DNA of 13,427 nucleotides from SFEL01 sp045603585 (GCA_045603585.1 JAZUMK010000056.1:1-13427), one strand, 5' to 3'. Counted from the first letter of the stretch, positions 1 to 6,975 are shown. Program-made: numbers and translations. Notes: generated by a model not told the origin, from the letters alone.

Positions 1-141
1 GTAGAAAGAGGTGTTCGCTCTGAAGATGTAATTGAGAGAAGCATAGCAAGAATACCGATGTATCAAACATTGGATACCATTATAATTGATACAAACGCAA
101 AGGATGTGGCTGTGATTGCCAATGAGATTAAGCAGTTGTAA
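1..141 (+). CDS. C-terminal end of a P-loop kinase-like protein (partial)
   Basis: The window opens inside an open frame that gives 46 residues and ends at TAA (139-141). The visible tail has Arg/Asp-rich helices (VERGVRSEDVIERSIARI), then a Tyr, then a hydrophobic strand ending in IIIDT and a final helix with DVAVIANEI. An R-x(n)-R helix followed by a strand with I-D-T/N and a last helix is the usual C-terminal layout of small P-loop kinases such as shikimate or nucleoside kinases and related AAA-type ATPases, in which the Arg residues belong to the lid. The P-loop would lie outside the window, so family membership is inferred only from this tail. No terminator separates it from the small ORF downstream. 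Base composition is AT-rich compared with most of the window. Confidence 0.6.
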   Translation, partial: VERGVRSEDVIERSIARIPMYQTLDTIIIDTNAKDVAVIANEIKQL

Positions 142-162
142 TACTGATAAATTCCAATTTAT

Positions 163-306
163 ATGGACATACAAATGGATAAAGAATTCAAAAAATGGTT
201 TGCTATTATCAGCATCACTATTGTAATAATAGTAATTCTTCTGCTGTCGCTGTCAGGCTTCGACCTTAGCGGCTTTGAAATACATAAGGGAATCAGGATA
301 AATTAA
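163..306 (+). CDS. Small single-span membrane protein (hypothetical, 47 aa)
   Basis: A 47-residue frame begins 21 bases after the upstream stop codon. The start used is ATG at 163; a second in-frame ATG lies at 175, four codons later. The N-terminus is short and basic (KEFKKWF), followed by a very hydrophobic stretch at about residues 13-31 rich in Ile, Val and Leu, then a short tail ending near HKGIRIN. That is the pattern of a single membrane span with its N-terminus inside. No good Shine-Dalgarno sequence precedes either start, so translation may be weak or coupled to the upstream gene. I do not recognise a family. It could be a real microprotein or a chance frame; the compact amphipathic layout and its position directly behind a gene favour the former slightly. 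Confidence 0.4.
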   Translation: MDIQMDKEFKKWFAIISITIVIIVILLLSLSGFDLSGFEIHKGIRIN

Positions 307-316
307 GTGGATAAAC

Positions 317-348
317 AAAAAGCCAAGGAGCAATCAGCCCCTTGGCTT
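317..348 (-). terminator. Rho-independent terminator of the flavodiiron gene
   Basis: The inverted repeat AAGCCAAGG (320-328) / CCTTGGCTT (340-348) extends inward to about 12 pairs on the minus-strand RNA. The extra step at 329/339 is a G-U wobble on that strand but a mismatch on the other. On the minus strand the stem is followed by TTTTTGTTT. It starts 16 bases after the stop of the flavodiiron gene. Confidence 0.8.
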
Positions 349-364
349 AAATAATATGTGTCTT

Positions 365-1516
365 TTACTTGCTCAGCTCCTCCGCCAAAGCATCCAGCTG
401 CGCGGCACTTGCTTCATTCAGGGCGGACATTATCTTTACCTCGGTCTCGGCGTAGGTAAGGTTCTTGCTCTTTTCAAGCATGCCCTTCATCACCTTGGTG
501 GCCATGGGAGCCCAGCTGCCGTTTTCAATGAAGGCAACGGTGCGGTTGCTGTAATTGCGCTCGGTGAGGTGGTCGATAAAGGTACGCATGAAGGGGAAAA
601 CGTCCGCATTGTAGGTGGTGGTGGCAAGCACCAGCTTGCTGTAGCGGAATGCATCCTCCACCGCCTCTGCCATATCGCAGCGGGCAAGGTCATTTACCGC
701 CACTTTGCAGCCCTTTTCTTCAAGCTTTGCGGCAAGCTGCTCCACCGCCTTTTTGGTATTGCCGTAGATGGAGGTATAGGCGATTACCACGCCCTCTTCC
801 TCCACCTGATAGCTTGACCAAATATTGTAAAGATTCAGGTAGTATTCAAGGTTTTCGCTGAGCACGGGACCATGCAGGGGGCATATCTTGCTTATATCCA
901 AATCAGCGGCCTTTTTCAGCAGACTCTGCACCTGTGCGCCGTACTTGCCGACAATGCCGATGTAGTAGCGGCGGGCTTCGCAGGCCCAATCCTCCTCCAC
1001 GTCCAGCGCGCCGAACTTGCCGAAAGCGTCCGCGGAGAACAGCACCTTATCCATGCTGTCGTAGGTAAGGATAACCTCGGGCCAGTGCACCATGGGAGCG
1101 GTAACAAAGGTGAGCTGATGCCTGCCAAGGGAAAGGGTGCTGCCCTCGCCCACCACCACCTGCCTGTCCTCAAAGGCTGTGCCGAAGAAATTCTTCATCA
1201 TGGCGAATGCCTTGGCAGAGGCCACGATCTTTGCCTCGGGATATTTTATGGCAAAGCTGAAAATATTGGCGGAGTGATCCGGTTCCATATGCTGAACGAT
1301 AAGGTAATCCGGCGCTTTGCCGCCTGCGGCCTTTTCAATATTTCCCAGCCATTCCTCGCCGAAGCCCTCGCCTACGGAATCCATTACGGCGATGCTTTTG
1401 TCCAGTATAATGTATGAATTGTATGCCATACCGTTTGGCACTATGTACTGACCCTCAAAAAGGTCCACCTTGTGATCATTGACGCCGATGTACTTAATAT
1501 CGCCGGTTATATTCAT
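365..1516 (-). CDS. fprA: FprA-type flavodiiron protein (A-type flavoprotein), O2/NO reductase
   Basis: This 383-residue soluble protein belongs to the flavodiiron family, which reduces O2 to water and/or NO to N2O in anaerobes using electrons from rubredoxin or a similar donor. The metallo-beta-lactamase-like half carries all the expected diiron ligands: the H-x-E-x-D-H motif at H76, E78, D80 and H81 (VQHMEPDHSAN), H144 in APMVHWPE, D163 in SADAFG, and H215 in CPLHGP. The flavodoxin-like half starts near residue 243, with the FMN phosphate loop TSIYGNT at 248-254. There is no C-terminal rubredoxin or flavin reductase domain, so it is the short class A form, and no rubredoxin gene is visible nearby. 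ATG is preceded by AGGAG at about 7 bases. It has its own promoter and terminator, so it is probably a single-gene unit for oxygen defence. Whether O2 or NO is preferred cannot be read from sequence. Confidence 0.95.
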   Translation of the reverse strand: MNITGDIKYIGVNDHKVDLFEGQYIVPNGMAYNSYIILDKSIAVMDSVGEGFGEEWLGNIEKAAGGKAPDYLIVQHMEPDHSANIFSFAIKYPEAKIVASAKAFAMMKNFFGTAFEDRQVVVGEGSTLSLGRHQLTFVTAPMVHWPEVILTYDSMDKVLFSADAFGKFGALDVEEDWACEARRYYIGIVGKYGAQVQSLLKKAADLDISKICPLHGPVLSENLEYYLNLYNIWSSYQVEEEGVVIAYTSIYGNTKKAVEQLAAKLEEKGCKVAVNDLARCDMAEAVEDAFRYSKLVLATTTYNADVFPFMRTFIDHLTERNYSNRTVAFIENGSWAPMATKVMKGMLEKSKNLTYAETEVKIMSALNEASAAQLDALAEELSK

Positions 1517-1547
1517 GAATACGCTCCTAATCTTTGTGTTTTTTTTG

Positions 1548-1576
1548 ATTATATCCTAAAAGTGTCGCTTTCTCAA
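1548..1576 (-). promoter_or_regulatory. Sigma-A-type promoter of the flavodiiron gene
   Basis: On the minus strand TTGAGA (1571-1576) is separated by exactly 17 bases from a perfect TATAAT (1548-1553). The start codon lies about 31 bases further on, with an AGGAG site between. This is a strong constitutive-looking promoter. Confidence 0.8.
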
Positions 1577-1601
1577 CGATTCTTTAGCTATTATACTTTG
1601 C

Positions 1602-2180
1602 TTATCTTAGTTCTTCGCCGTCTTCATCATAAAAAGCATACTCGCCGGGCAGCAGCGGATAGTAATAAACAAAAGGTATTTTATCCACAGTTACCTGCTC
1701 TTCGCCTTTATATCCCCAAATACTGATGCTTTTACATTTTGGATTGTTTACAATAAACGAATAACCGCCCTTCCACTCTTCAACAAAGATATCCTGACCT
1801 CTCTGCAAACCCGGATATTTATGTACAAACTTATATTTACCGTTTTCAAGCTCTGTAAATTCCATGGGGATATACCTGTGCATTTGATACTCGTTCCCCG
1901 TAATAAACCAAAATAGATGATCAATACCATTGACTGTGGATTTTCCGGCTATTACCATCTCGATGGTATCTATCCCGGCAATATTTTTGATTTCCCTGCG
2001 TGCCTTTGCCATCAGTCCATCGTATCCCACTATTTTGGAGGATTGTATTGTAAATACGATAATGAAACATAGTACAACCAGTAACGCAGAAATGCAAATC
2101 AGCATCCTTTTTCTCACTTCATCACGTCCTCCGTCAAATTCAGGTTCATCGCTTTTAAGCTCGTTCTGCTGCCGGGGCAA
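1602..2180 (-). CDS. Membrane-anchored protein of unknown function (192 aa)
   Basis: I do not recognise a family. The protein has an acidic N-terminal tail, a basic patch (RKRM), one membrane span at about residues 26-46 (LICISALLVVLCFIIVF), and an outside domain of about 145 residues. That domain is rich in aromatic and charged residues (EWKGGYSFIV, IPFVYYYPLLPGEYAFYDE) and looks like a beta-rich fold. The frame opens at TTG, directly after the TAA stop of the transporter gene (GGATAATTG), which suggests translational coupling. A GTG at 2115-2117, with GGAGG about 10 bases upstream, is an alternative start that would leave only a short cytoplasmic tail. The gene is visibly AT-richer than its neighbours, hinting at a different origin. 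Shared strand and zero spacing place it in one unit with the EamA transporter. No clear terminator hairpin follows. Confidence 0.7.
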   Translation of the reverse strand: MPRQQNELKSDEPEFDGGRDEVRKRMLICISALLVVLCFIIVFTIQSSKIVGYDGLMAKARREIKNIAGIDTIEMVIAGKSTVNGIDHLFWFITGNEYQMHRYIPMEFTELENGKYKFVHKYPGLQRGQDIFVEEWKGGYSFIVNNPKCKSISIWGYKGEEQVTVDKIPFVYYYPLLPGEYAFYDEDGEELR

Positions 2181-3050
2181 TTATCCCCAGACCGCCATTA
2201 TTACAGTACCTACCAGCATAAGCAACAGGCCTATGGCCGCCCTGCGGCTGAGCTTTTCCTTGAATACGATATAAGAGAACAATACCGTTACCAGTATGCT
2301 CATCTTGTCGATGGGCACAACCACGCTGACTATGCCGTTTTGTATGGCGTAATAATAGCACAGCCATGATGCGCCTGTGGCTATGCCTGAGAGGCCGATA
2401 AATACCAATTCTTTACCGCTTACGGATTTTACCTGAGCCTGCTTGTCCTTCATAAAAACTATAGCCCATGACATAACAAGTACCACCCCTGTGCGTATGG
2501 CGGTTCCCAGATTGGATTCCACGCCGTCTATACCCACCTTGGCAAGTATGGATGTAAGGGCTGCAAACACCGCGCCGAGGGAAGCATAAAGTATCCATTT
2601 TGAGCTGCCGTCATGCTGCTCTGTCTGCTTGTGCTCCACCATCATCAGTATGCCTATGCCGAGCAGCAGGGTGCTGCCCAGCTTTACGGCAAGGTTGTGG
2701 GTTTCGCCGAAAAGTATGATGGCCAGCAATACCGAAAGCACAGTGCTGGATTTATCCACCGGCACTACTTTATTTACATCGCCCATGGAAAGGGCGCGGA
2801 AATAGCATATCCAGGAGGCTCCCGTGGCAAAGCCTGACAGTATAAGGAATACAAAGGACCTTGTGCTTACCTGAGTTATGTCCCCTGCGGAGCCCACCAC
2901 AAATACCATTACCCAGGAAAACAGCAGCACCACCACTGTCCTCAGCGCCGTTACAACGTCTGAATCGGTGGTTTTTACTCCGCATTTGACCAATATGGAA
3001 GTTATTCCGGCAAAGACAGCAGACAGCACTGCCATAATAAGCCACAGCAT
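2181..3050 (-). CDS. EamA-family transporter (drug/metabolite transporter superfamily)
   Basis: This is a 289-residue integral membrane protein with about ten predicted spans, the usual size for the DMT superfamily. It shows the two-repeat architecture of EamA proteins clearly. The first half contains FAGITSILVKCGV, LSGFATGASWICYFRAL and VVPVDKSS; the second half has matching FAALTSILAKVGI, LSGIATGASWLCYYYAI and VVPIDKMS. Each half ends with a span preceded by a conserved Glu (LFGETHN; VFKEKLSRR). Such proteins export metabolites or amino acids, or move other small solutes; the substrate cannot be told. ATG is preceded by AGGAGG at 7 bases. The stop codon abuts the start of the next gene, so the two are likely co-expressed. 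A TATAAT lies upstream at 3086-3091. Confidence 0.9.
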   Translation of the reverse strand: MLWLIMAVLSAVFAGITSILVKCGVKTTDSDVVTALRTVVVLLFSWVMVFVVGSAGDITQVSTRSFVFLILSGFATGASWICYFRALSMGDVNKVVPVDKSSTVLSVLLAIILFGETHNLAVKLGSTLLLGIGILMMVEHKQTEQHDGSSKWILYASLGAVFAALTSILAKVGIDGVESNLGTAIRTGVVLVMSWAIVFMKDKQAQVKSVSGKELVFIGLSGIATGASWLCYYYAIQNGIVSVVVPIDKMSILVTVLFSYIVFKEKLSRRAAIGLLLMLVGTVIMAVWG

Positions 3051-3085
3051 GACCGGTCCTCCTGATGAAACCTAATACCGATTAC

Positions 3086-3105
3086 ATTATACCGCCCCAT
3101 ATGGG
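3086..3105 (-). promoter_or_regulatory. Putative -10 box with an overlapping palindrome, upstream of the EamA gene
   Basis: On the minus strand a perfect TATAAT (3086-3091) lies 35 bases before the EamA start codon. No convincing -35 box sits 16-18 bases upstream of it. The 10-base perfect palindrome CCCATATGGG (3096-3105) falls inside the spacer, where a repressor would block transcription. The function is inferred from position only. Confidence 0.4.
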
Positions 3106-3130
3106 CAAAATAAAGTGACAAAGCATACTG

Positions 3131-3162
3131 AAAGCCCCCTTTCCTACGGGAAAAGGAGCTTT
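3131..3162 (-). terminator. Terminator of the ion transporter gene
   Basis: A 14-pair stem (3131-3144 with 3149-3162) closes a four-base loop. On the minus-strand RNA the stem is continuous, with two G-U wobbles; on the plus strand those positions are C-A mismatches, so it was selected for the minus strand. It begins 5 bases past the stop codon. The tail is only moderately T-rich (CTTTCAGTATGCTTTG). Confidence 0.7.
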
Positions 3163-3167
3163 ATTTA

Positions 3168-4277
3168 TTACCATATCATAGCCGCTGCAAGAAGTATCAC
3201 AAGGCCGATAACATTTGCCAGAGTGAATACGCCCATAAATCTGCCCGCCTTAGCCTTGGGCCAGCGCAAATACAGCTTGAGGGTGATAAGGCTCGCAAGG
3301 GAGGCAATGGGAGTACCCAGACCGCCTATATTCACGCCCTCCAGCAGGGGCCGCCACTGCTGGGTAAACTCGCTGAGCAGCACAGCCGCAGGTACATTGC
3401 TTATCACCTGACTGGTGGCCGCCGCGGTCAATAGGGTATTGCGCTCCAGAAGATTCTGCAAAAATTCGCGCACGGCCTCTACCCTGCCCAGATTGCCGGA
3501 CACTATAAAGAAGCAGACAAACGTAGCAAGCAGGGCTATGTCCAGTTCCTTCAGCTTTCCGGGCTCCATCATGGCTATGGCGGCAATGACGATGGCTGTC
3601 ATTATGCCGTAGTGCAGCACGCGGAACACCGTCAGCAGGCAAATCAAAAACAGCGCGCCGTACATGCAAAGCTTCCTTGGCTGCTGAAGGCTTTGCTGCT
3701 GCAGCTCAAACCCGGGCAGTGCTTTGGGCAGCACAGGCAGCGCCGCTCCAAGCAAGCACACAAAGCTCACCGCCGTCAGTGGAAGCATCGCTCCGAAAAA
3801 CTCGCCTGCGCCAAGCTCATACGCCCCATACAGGTAAAGATTCTGCGGATTGCCCACGGGGGTGGCCATGCTGCCAAGGTTTGCGGCAATGGTCTGCAAT
3901 ACCAGCATTGGGATAACCGCATTTACGCAGCCTATCTGCTCCATCAGCATAAGCGTGAATGGCACAAAGGTCAGCAGCGCCACGTCATTTGTAACCAGCA
4001 TGGAGCTGAAAAAGGGCAGCATTATCAGCACGACGCTCAGCACCCGCCCGCTTTTGCAGCGGTTCAGCAGCCGGCAGGCCAGCCATTTGAAGGCTCCGCA
4101 GCCCTCAAAGCCCGCCACCACCGCCATAAGACACATCAGCAGGCACAGCACCTTAAGGTCTATATACCCGATATACGCCTCATCCGGCGGCACAAAAAAC
4201 ATAGTACATACGGCACACACCGCCGCCACGCACAGTACGGTTTCTTTTTTTATAAAATCGCGGATGCGATCAAGCAT
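3168..4277 (-). CDS. ArsB/NhaD/SLC13-like ion transporter (anion permease)
   Basis: This 369-residue polytopic membrane protein belongs to the ion transporter superfamily that includes ArsB, NhaD, CitM and the SLC13 carriers. Two hallmark segments are visible. TNDVALLTFVPFTL at about 96-109 and NLGSMATPVGNPQNLYLYG at about 133-151 match the N-terminal hairpin signature, with the typical T-P-[IV]-G-N-P-Q-N run. A second, symmetry-related segment, TSQVISNVPAAVLLSEF, lies in the C-terminal half. At 369 residues it is on the short side for the family (often 400 or more), but both halves are present. Likely substrates are an oxyanion, a di- or tricarboxylate or Na+/H+; the sequence does not decide. 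ATG is preceded by AGAGGT at about 8 bases. It has its own putative promoter and terminator. No arsR or citrate-use genes are adjacent. Confidence 0.85.
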   Translation of the reverse strand: MLDRIRDFIKKETVLCVAAVCAVCTMFFVPPDEAYIGYIDLKVLCLLMCLMAVVAGFEGCGAFKWLACRLLNRCKSGRVLSVVLIMLPFFSSMLVTNDVALLTFVPFTLMLMEQIGCVNAVIPMLVLQTIAANLGSMATPVGNPQNLYLYGAYELGAGEFFGAMLPLTAVSFVCLLGAALPVLPKALPGFELQQQSLQQPRKLCMYGALFLICLLTVFRVLHYGIMTAIVIAAIAMMEPGKLKELDIALLATFVCFFIVSGNLGRVEAVREFLQNLLERNTLLTAAATSQVISNVPAAVLLSEFTQQWRPLLEGVNIGGLGTPIASLASLITLKLYLRWPKAKAGRFMGVFTLANVIGLVILLAAAMIW

Positions 4278-4312
4278 GAGAAGTACCTCTTGTTATCATA
4301 AATCCGGTGGTA

Positions 4313-4341
4313 AGGATAACATACGGAGGATGTTTTTGCAA
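4313..4341 (-). promoter_or_regulatory. Putative promoter of the ion transporter gene
   Basis: On the minus strand TTGCAA (4336-4341) and TATCCT (4313-4318) are separated by 17 bases and lie 36 bases before the start codon. Both boxes deviate from consensus, so strength is uncertain. Confidence 0.45.
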
Positions 4342-4374
4342 GAATGAAGAATTTCTGAATAACTGGTAATTGTA

Positions 4375-4458
4375 TTAATATTTCTCGTTTGATATGTCGC
4401 CGTTCGTAAATCTGTTTATCCGGAGCGCCTCCTGTTCCTGTGTAAGCAATAAACCCAT
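4375..4458 (-). pseudogene. Short coding-like fragment (27 codons), unassigned
   Basis: On the minus strand an ATG at 4456-4458 opens 27 codons ending in TAA at 4375-4377. The product, MGLLLTQEQEALRINRFT followed by NGDISNEKY, has the amphipathic, charged look of a real protein C-terminus. No ribosome binding site precedes the ATG, and the open frame continues a few codons upstream (FCCQFD) before a stop. It may be the tail of a decayed gene or a leader peptide of the transporter gene downstream. I cannot name a family. The rest of the 4278-4640 gap shows only the putative transporter promoter and A/T-rich sequence. Confidence 0.25.
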
Positions 4459-4640
4459 ATCAAATTGACAGCAAAAAGACCTCACCCCTTACCGGATGAA
4501 GTCATCAACTTCCTTGCCCTATGCATTCCTCCCTGCTATATGGGCATATTTTGGAAGCAAAGATGGCGGCCGGAAATTTAAAAAACGGAAAATCCAAGCA
4601 AACAGGAAAAAAGCAATTAAAAAGACCGGAAAGAAACGAT

Positions 4641-4677
4641 ATGGGACTGCTGCAGAAAAGCTCTGCGGCAGCCCCAT
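4641..4677 (-). terminator. Terminator of the zinc-ribbon operon
   Basis: GGGACTGCTGCAG (4643-4655) pairs with CTGCGGCAGCCCC (4663-4675), with one mismatch on either strand. It begins about 40 bases after the stop codon of the last operon gene. The minus-strand tail is ATATCGTTTCTTTCC and the plus-strand tail is ATTTTTA, so it may act both ways. Confidence 0.65.
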
Positions 4678-4717
4678 TTTTACACATGGGCATATATTAT
4701 CTAAAAACTCTCTTTAG

Positions 4718-5260
4718 CTATCTCAATATCCTTATGCCGCCGATTATGGGCAGGTCCTGCTTTCTGCCCTTGGCGGCGTTGATTATGCCGATGACCGCCA
4801 ATACCGTGAAAGCAAGGCCCACAAGGCTCAGCAGTATGGAGCCTATGAATACCAACCGCCAGGATATGAATGCCAGTATGGCATATACGATGGAGCAGAC
4901 TATGCTGAAGGCGATGCATGCCAGCGTCAGCACAAGGCCCTGATTGGTATGATAGCGGGCGAAGGGAGAGTCCTTTGCCGCGAAGAGGGGTATCAGCAGC
5001 AGGGGGCCAAAGTAGGCAAGTATAGCCATAGCCTTGTTTTCCTGGGCGTCCCGGTTGTCTGTGCGGCTGCGGGAGCCGGGGACGGTGGGAGAAGAGTAGG
5101 CCTGCCGAGCCTGCCGCTGACGGGGTCGTGCCGCCTCCTCATAACGGTTCTGACGGGGCTGCATGGGCTGCTGTGCAGGCAGGGCGGTAGATGCTCCGCA
5201 TCCGGAGCAGAAACGTAATCCTGCGTCTATCTGAGTTCCGCAATTTCCGCAAAATGGCAT
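4718..5260 (-). CDS. Zinc-ribbon protein with a DUF4870-like membrane domain
   Basis: This is the last gene of the operon (180 residues). The start chosen is the ATG at 5258-5260, preceded by AAGGAGG at 7 bases; the open frame continues 31 codons upstream, but that part overlaps the end of the preceding gene and has no ribosome site. Residues 4-21 form one zinc ribbon (C4, C7, C18, C21; FCGNCG then FCSGCG). A Gln/Arg/Pro-rich flexible linker (about 25-75) follows, then a hydrophobic domain with about three to four spans. Its features MAILAYFGPLLLIP, AAKDSPFARYHTNQGL and the C-terminal GIINAAKG match what I know of DUF4870-type small membrane domains. The ribbon is on the side facing the cytoplasm if the linker is inside. 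The role is unknown; adjacent genes encode similar ribbon proteins, so a shared membrane complex is plausible. Confidence 0.88.
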   Translation of the reverse strand: MPFCGNCGTQIDAGLRFCSGCGASTALPAQQPMQPRQNRYEEAARPRQRQARQAYSSPTVPGSRSRTDNRDAQENKAMAILAYFGPLLLIPLFAAKDSPFARYHTNQGLVLTLACIAFSIVCSIVYAILAFISWRLVFIGSILLSLVGLAFTVLAVIGIINAAKGRKQDLPIIGGIRILR

Positions 5261-5280
5261 AATATTTCCTCCTTGTATGG

Positions 5281-6042
5281 TTATTTTATGGGTGAGCCGC
5301 ATTGGCCGCAGAAGCGTGTGCCGGGGGCGTTCTGTGCCCCGCAGGATGTGCATTTACCGGGCTGAGGGGGCGGCGCTGACAGGTTAGTGCCGCAGTTGTT
5401 GCAAAAGCGTACGGTCTGGGAGTTCTGTGCGCCGCAGCCGGGGCAGGTCTTCATGGCCATGGATGCGCCGCAGTTGTTGCAGAACTTGCCGCTGCCTGCA
5501 GGCTTGCCGCAGCTGGGGCAGATGGTGGTCTTGCTCTCTATCTTGCCCTGCCATACCGTAGCAGCTGCCCCTGCCTCCTCGATGTTGCGGCGCATGGCAT
5601 CCGCTCTTGCCCGGGCAACAAATACCTCCTGACGGGGTGCGCACTCTGTGCACAGGCCCTCGTCCTCGTTGAAACAGTGGCCGCAAACGTATTTGTTGCA
5701 GGCGGGGCAGCGGTGGAAAAAGCGCATGGCCTCGTTTTTTGCCATTTCAAAGGCGTGTTCATGCTCCTTCTGCCATTCGGGGGAGCGCCCTTCAAAGCGC
5801 TGACCCAGTATGTCGGTGGCTCTGTCCGCTCCGTAGCCTATGCGGCTGGCAGTGCCGCCCAGCATGCTGCCAAGGGCGCTGGCTCCCCGGCCTATGCCTC
5901 GGAACAGGTTGCCGCGCCTGTATGTTTCGGACTGGATAAAGCTGCTTTTGAAGCCGTCGTTGCATATATCACAGTAAAAGGTAAACTGGAAACCCGCCTC
6001 GGTGGAGTTGTCCTGATAGTTTCTGGTAAAGGATGTAACCAT
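5281..6042 (-). CDS. Multi-zinc-ribbon protein with a Cys-cluster domain (253 aa)
   Basis: The N-terminal part holds a CxxC (C24, C27), a Gly-rich stretch (about 44-70), and a second Cys cluster with C112, C115, C120, C123, C131 and C134 in a treble-clef-like spacing (FHRCPACNKYVCGHC then CTECAP). After an Ala/Arg-rich helix come three C-terminal zinc ribbons: C175/C178/C188/C191, C200/C203/C214/C217 and C231/C234/C245/C248. No membrane span is obvious. It is soluble and probably a protein-binding scaffold. The Cys-cluster region is clearly homologous to that of the first gene of the operon. ATG is preceded by GGAAGG, and the stop codon of the upstream gene lies within the 4-base gap to that gene. 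A function beyond zinc binding cannot be assigned. Confidence 0.88.
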   Translation of the reverse strand: MVTSFTRNYQDNSTEAGFQFTFYCDICNDGFKSSFIQSETYRRGNLFRGIGRGASALGSMLGGTASRIGYGADRATDILGQRFEGRSPEWQKEHEHAFEMAKNEAMRFFHRCPACNKYVCGHCFNEDEGLCTECAPRQEVFVARARADAMRRNIEEAGAAATVWQGKIESKTTICPSCGKPAGSGKFCNNCGASMAMKTCPGCGAQNSQTVRFCNNCGTNLSAPPPQPGKCTSCGAQNAPGTRFCGQCGSPIK

Positions 6043-6046
6043 GGTA

Positions 6047-6388
6047 TCACCTTCCGATCTTTGCTTTTATCTTTTTGCCGCAAACGGTGCATTTTGTGTT
6101 TTCAAAAAACTGCAGCGCTTCACAGCGGCGGTTGGAGCAGTATACCATAAGCCCTGCTCCGCACACCTCGCACCGCTCCTGCACAAAGGTGGTGCCGCCG
6201 CAGGTGGGGCAATATGTATAAAGGCTTCTGCCGCAGCCTGAACACATGGCCTGCCCCTTTTGAATGGGACGGCTGCAGTCCGGGCAGAGGTAGCCAAAGG
6301 GACTCATGCTGCCGCAGAACAGGCATATTCTGGCATCTCCTTCTATTAATGTGCCGCAGTGTATGCATGGCTGCTTGTAAAGTGCCAT
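6047..6388 (-). CDS. Tetra-zinc-ribbon protein (113 aa)
   Basis: Almost the whole protein consists of four consecutive zinc ribbons: C8/C11/C22/C25, C35/C38/C49/C52, C60/C63/C73/C76 and C84/C89/C100/C103. The last has an unusual four-residue gap in its first knuckle (CSNRRC) instead of two. With 16 cysteines in 113 residues there is no room for another domain, so it probably acts as an adaptor binding proteins or RNA. The start codon lies 3 bases after the stop of the upstream gene, and GGAGGG of its ribosome site overlaps the last codons of that gene, indicating coupled translation. Similar tandem double-zinc-ribbon proteins are common hypothetical proteins in Firmicutes; no specific function is known to me. 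Confidence 0.87.
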   Translation of the reverse strand: MALYKQPCIHCGTLIEGDARICLFCGSMSPFGYLCPDCSRPIQKGQAMCSGCGRSLYTYCPTCGGTTFVQERCEVCGAGLMVYCSNRRCEALQFFENTKCTVCGKKIKAKIGR

Positions 6389-6391
6389 GCC

Positions 6392-6946
6392 TTAGCCCTC
6401 CAGCCGTCCGCCGCAGCCGCCGCAGAAGCGTGTGCCGGGGGGATTCTGCTCGCCGCAGGAGGGGCACACCGCAGAGGCGGCAGCTTCCATGCGGGAGCCG
6501 CACTGCTGGCAGAACTTTACGCCGGGGCCGTTATCCGCTCCACAGGAGGGACACTTTGCGCCGCCCAGCTTGCCGCCGCATTCCTGACAGAAACGGGTGC
6601 CTTCGGGGTTTTCGTGGCCGCAATTGGGGCAGGTACGGCCTGCTTTTGCTTCCTTTTCCGCCCGCTCACGCTCTTCCTGGGCCCCCTGTGCCGCCTTGAG
6701 CTTCTGCTCCGCCGCTTCAAGGTTTGCCTGTATGAGCTTCATCTTGTCCGCAAGCTCTCCGAAGCTGTCCAGACCGTACTGCTCCACGGCCAGCCTGCCT
6801 ATTTCGGTATACAGGGTGGTTTCCTGCTTTTTCAGGTCTGATACCTCGGTCTGCATTTTAAACAGCTGGGTCTTAGGGTCGTCCTGAGGCATAAAATTGG
6901 AAAGTCCCTTCATAAGTCCGCCAAGTCCGCCGAATATATCTGACAT
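6392..6946 (-). CDS. Coiled-coil triple-zinc-ribbon protein (184 aa)
   Basis: Residues 1-18 form a Gly/Leu-rich amphipathic segment (MSDIFGGLGGLMKGLSNF). A coiled coil of about 80 residues (25-104) rich in Lys, Glu, Gln and Leu follows, with heptad-like spacing. Three C-terminal zinc ribbons complete the protein: C106/C109/C120/C123, C132/C135/C146/C149 and C161/C164/C175/C178. The coiled coil suggests dimerisation or binding to another operon product, and the N-terminal Gly-Leu segment might touch a membrane. ATG is preceded by AAGGAGG at 8 bases. There are 29 bases between the upstream stop and this start, containing a 12-base palindrome (AATAAATTTATT, 6962-6973). Confidence 0.88.
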   Translation of the reverse strand: MSDIFGGLGGLMKGLSNFMPQDDPKTQLFKMQTEVSDLKKQETTLYTEIGRLAVEQYGLDSFGELADKMKLIQANLEAAEQKLKAAQGAQEERERAEKEAKAGRTCPNCGHENPEGTRFCQECGGKLGGAKCPSCGADNGPGVKFCQQCGSRMEAAASAVCPSCGEQNPPGTRFCGGCGGRLEG

Positions 6947-6975
6947 AGTGTTTTCCTCCTTAATAAATTTATTGT

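Noticed and set aside
872..1417. Plus-strand open frame of 181 codons opposite the flavodiiron gene
   Set aside because: It is antisense to a gene with all catalytic ligands intact and shows no ribosome site or recognisable domain.
3612..4301. Long plus-strand open frame of 229 codons opposite the ion transporter
   Set aside because: It is Gln/His-rich in a way expected from the reverse complement of a membrane protein gene, has no ribosome site, and lies wholly over a well-supported gene.
4465..4470. TTGACA on the plus strand in the gap before the zinc-ribbon operon
   Set aside because: No plausible -10 box follows and no plus-strand gene lies downstream.
4496..4943. Two overlapping plus-strand open frames in the gap before the zinc-ribbon operon
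   Set aside because: They run through the operon terminator and into the last operon gene on the other strand; their Lys-rich sequence comes from an A-rich tract and no ribosome site is present.
5384..6503. Cys/Arg/Pro-rich alternative frames on the minus strand within the zinc-ribbon genes
   Set aside because: They are out-of-frame shadows of Cys-rich coding sequence; the real frames carry regular zinc-ribbon spacing and ribosome sites.
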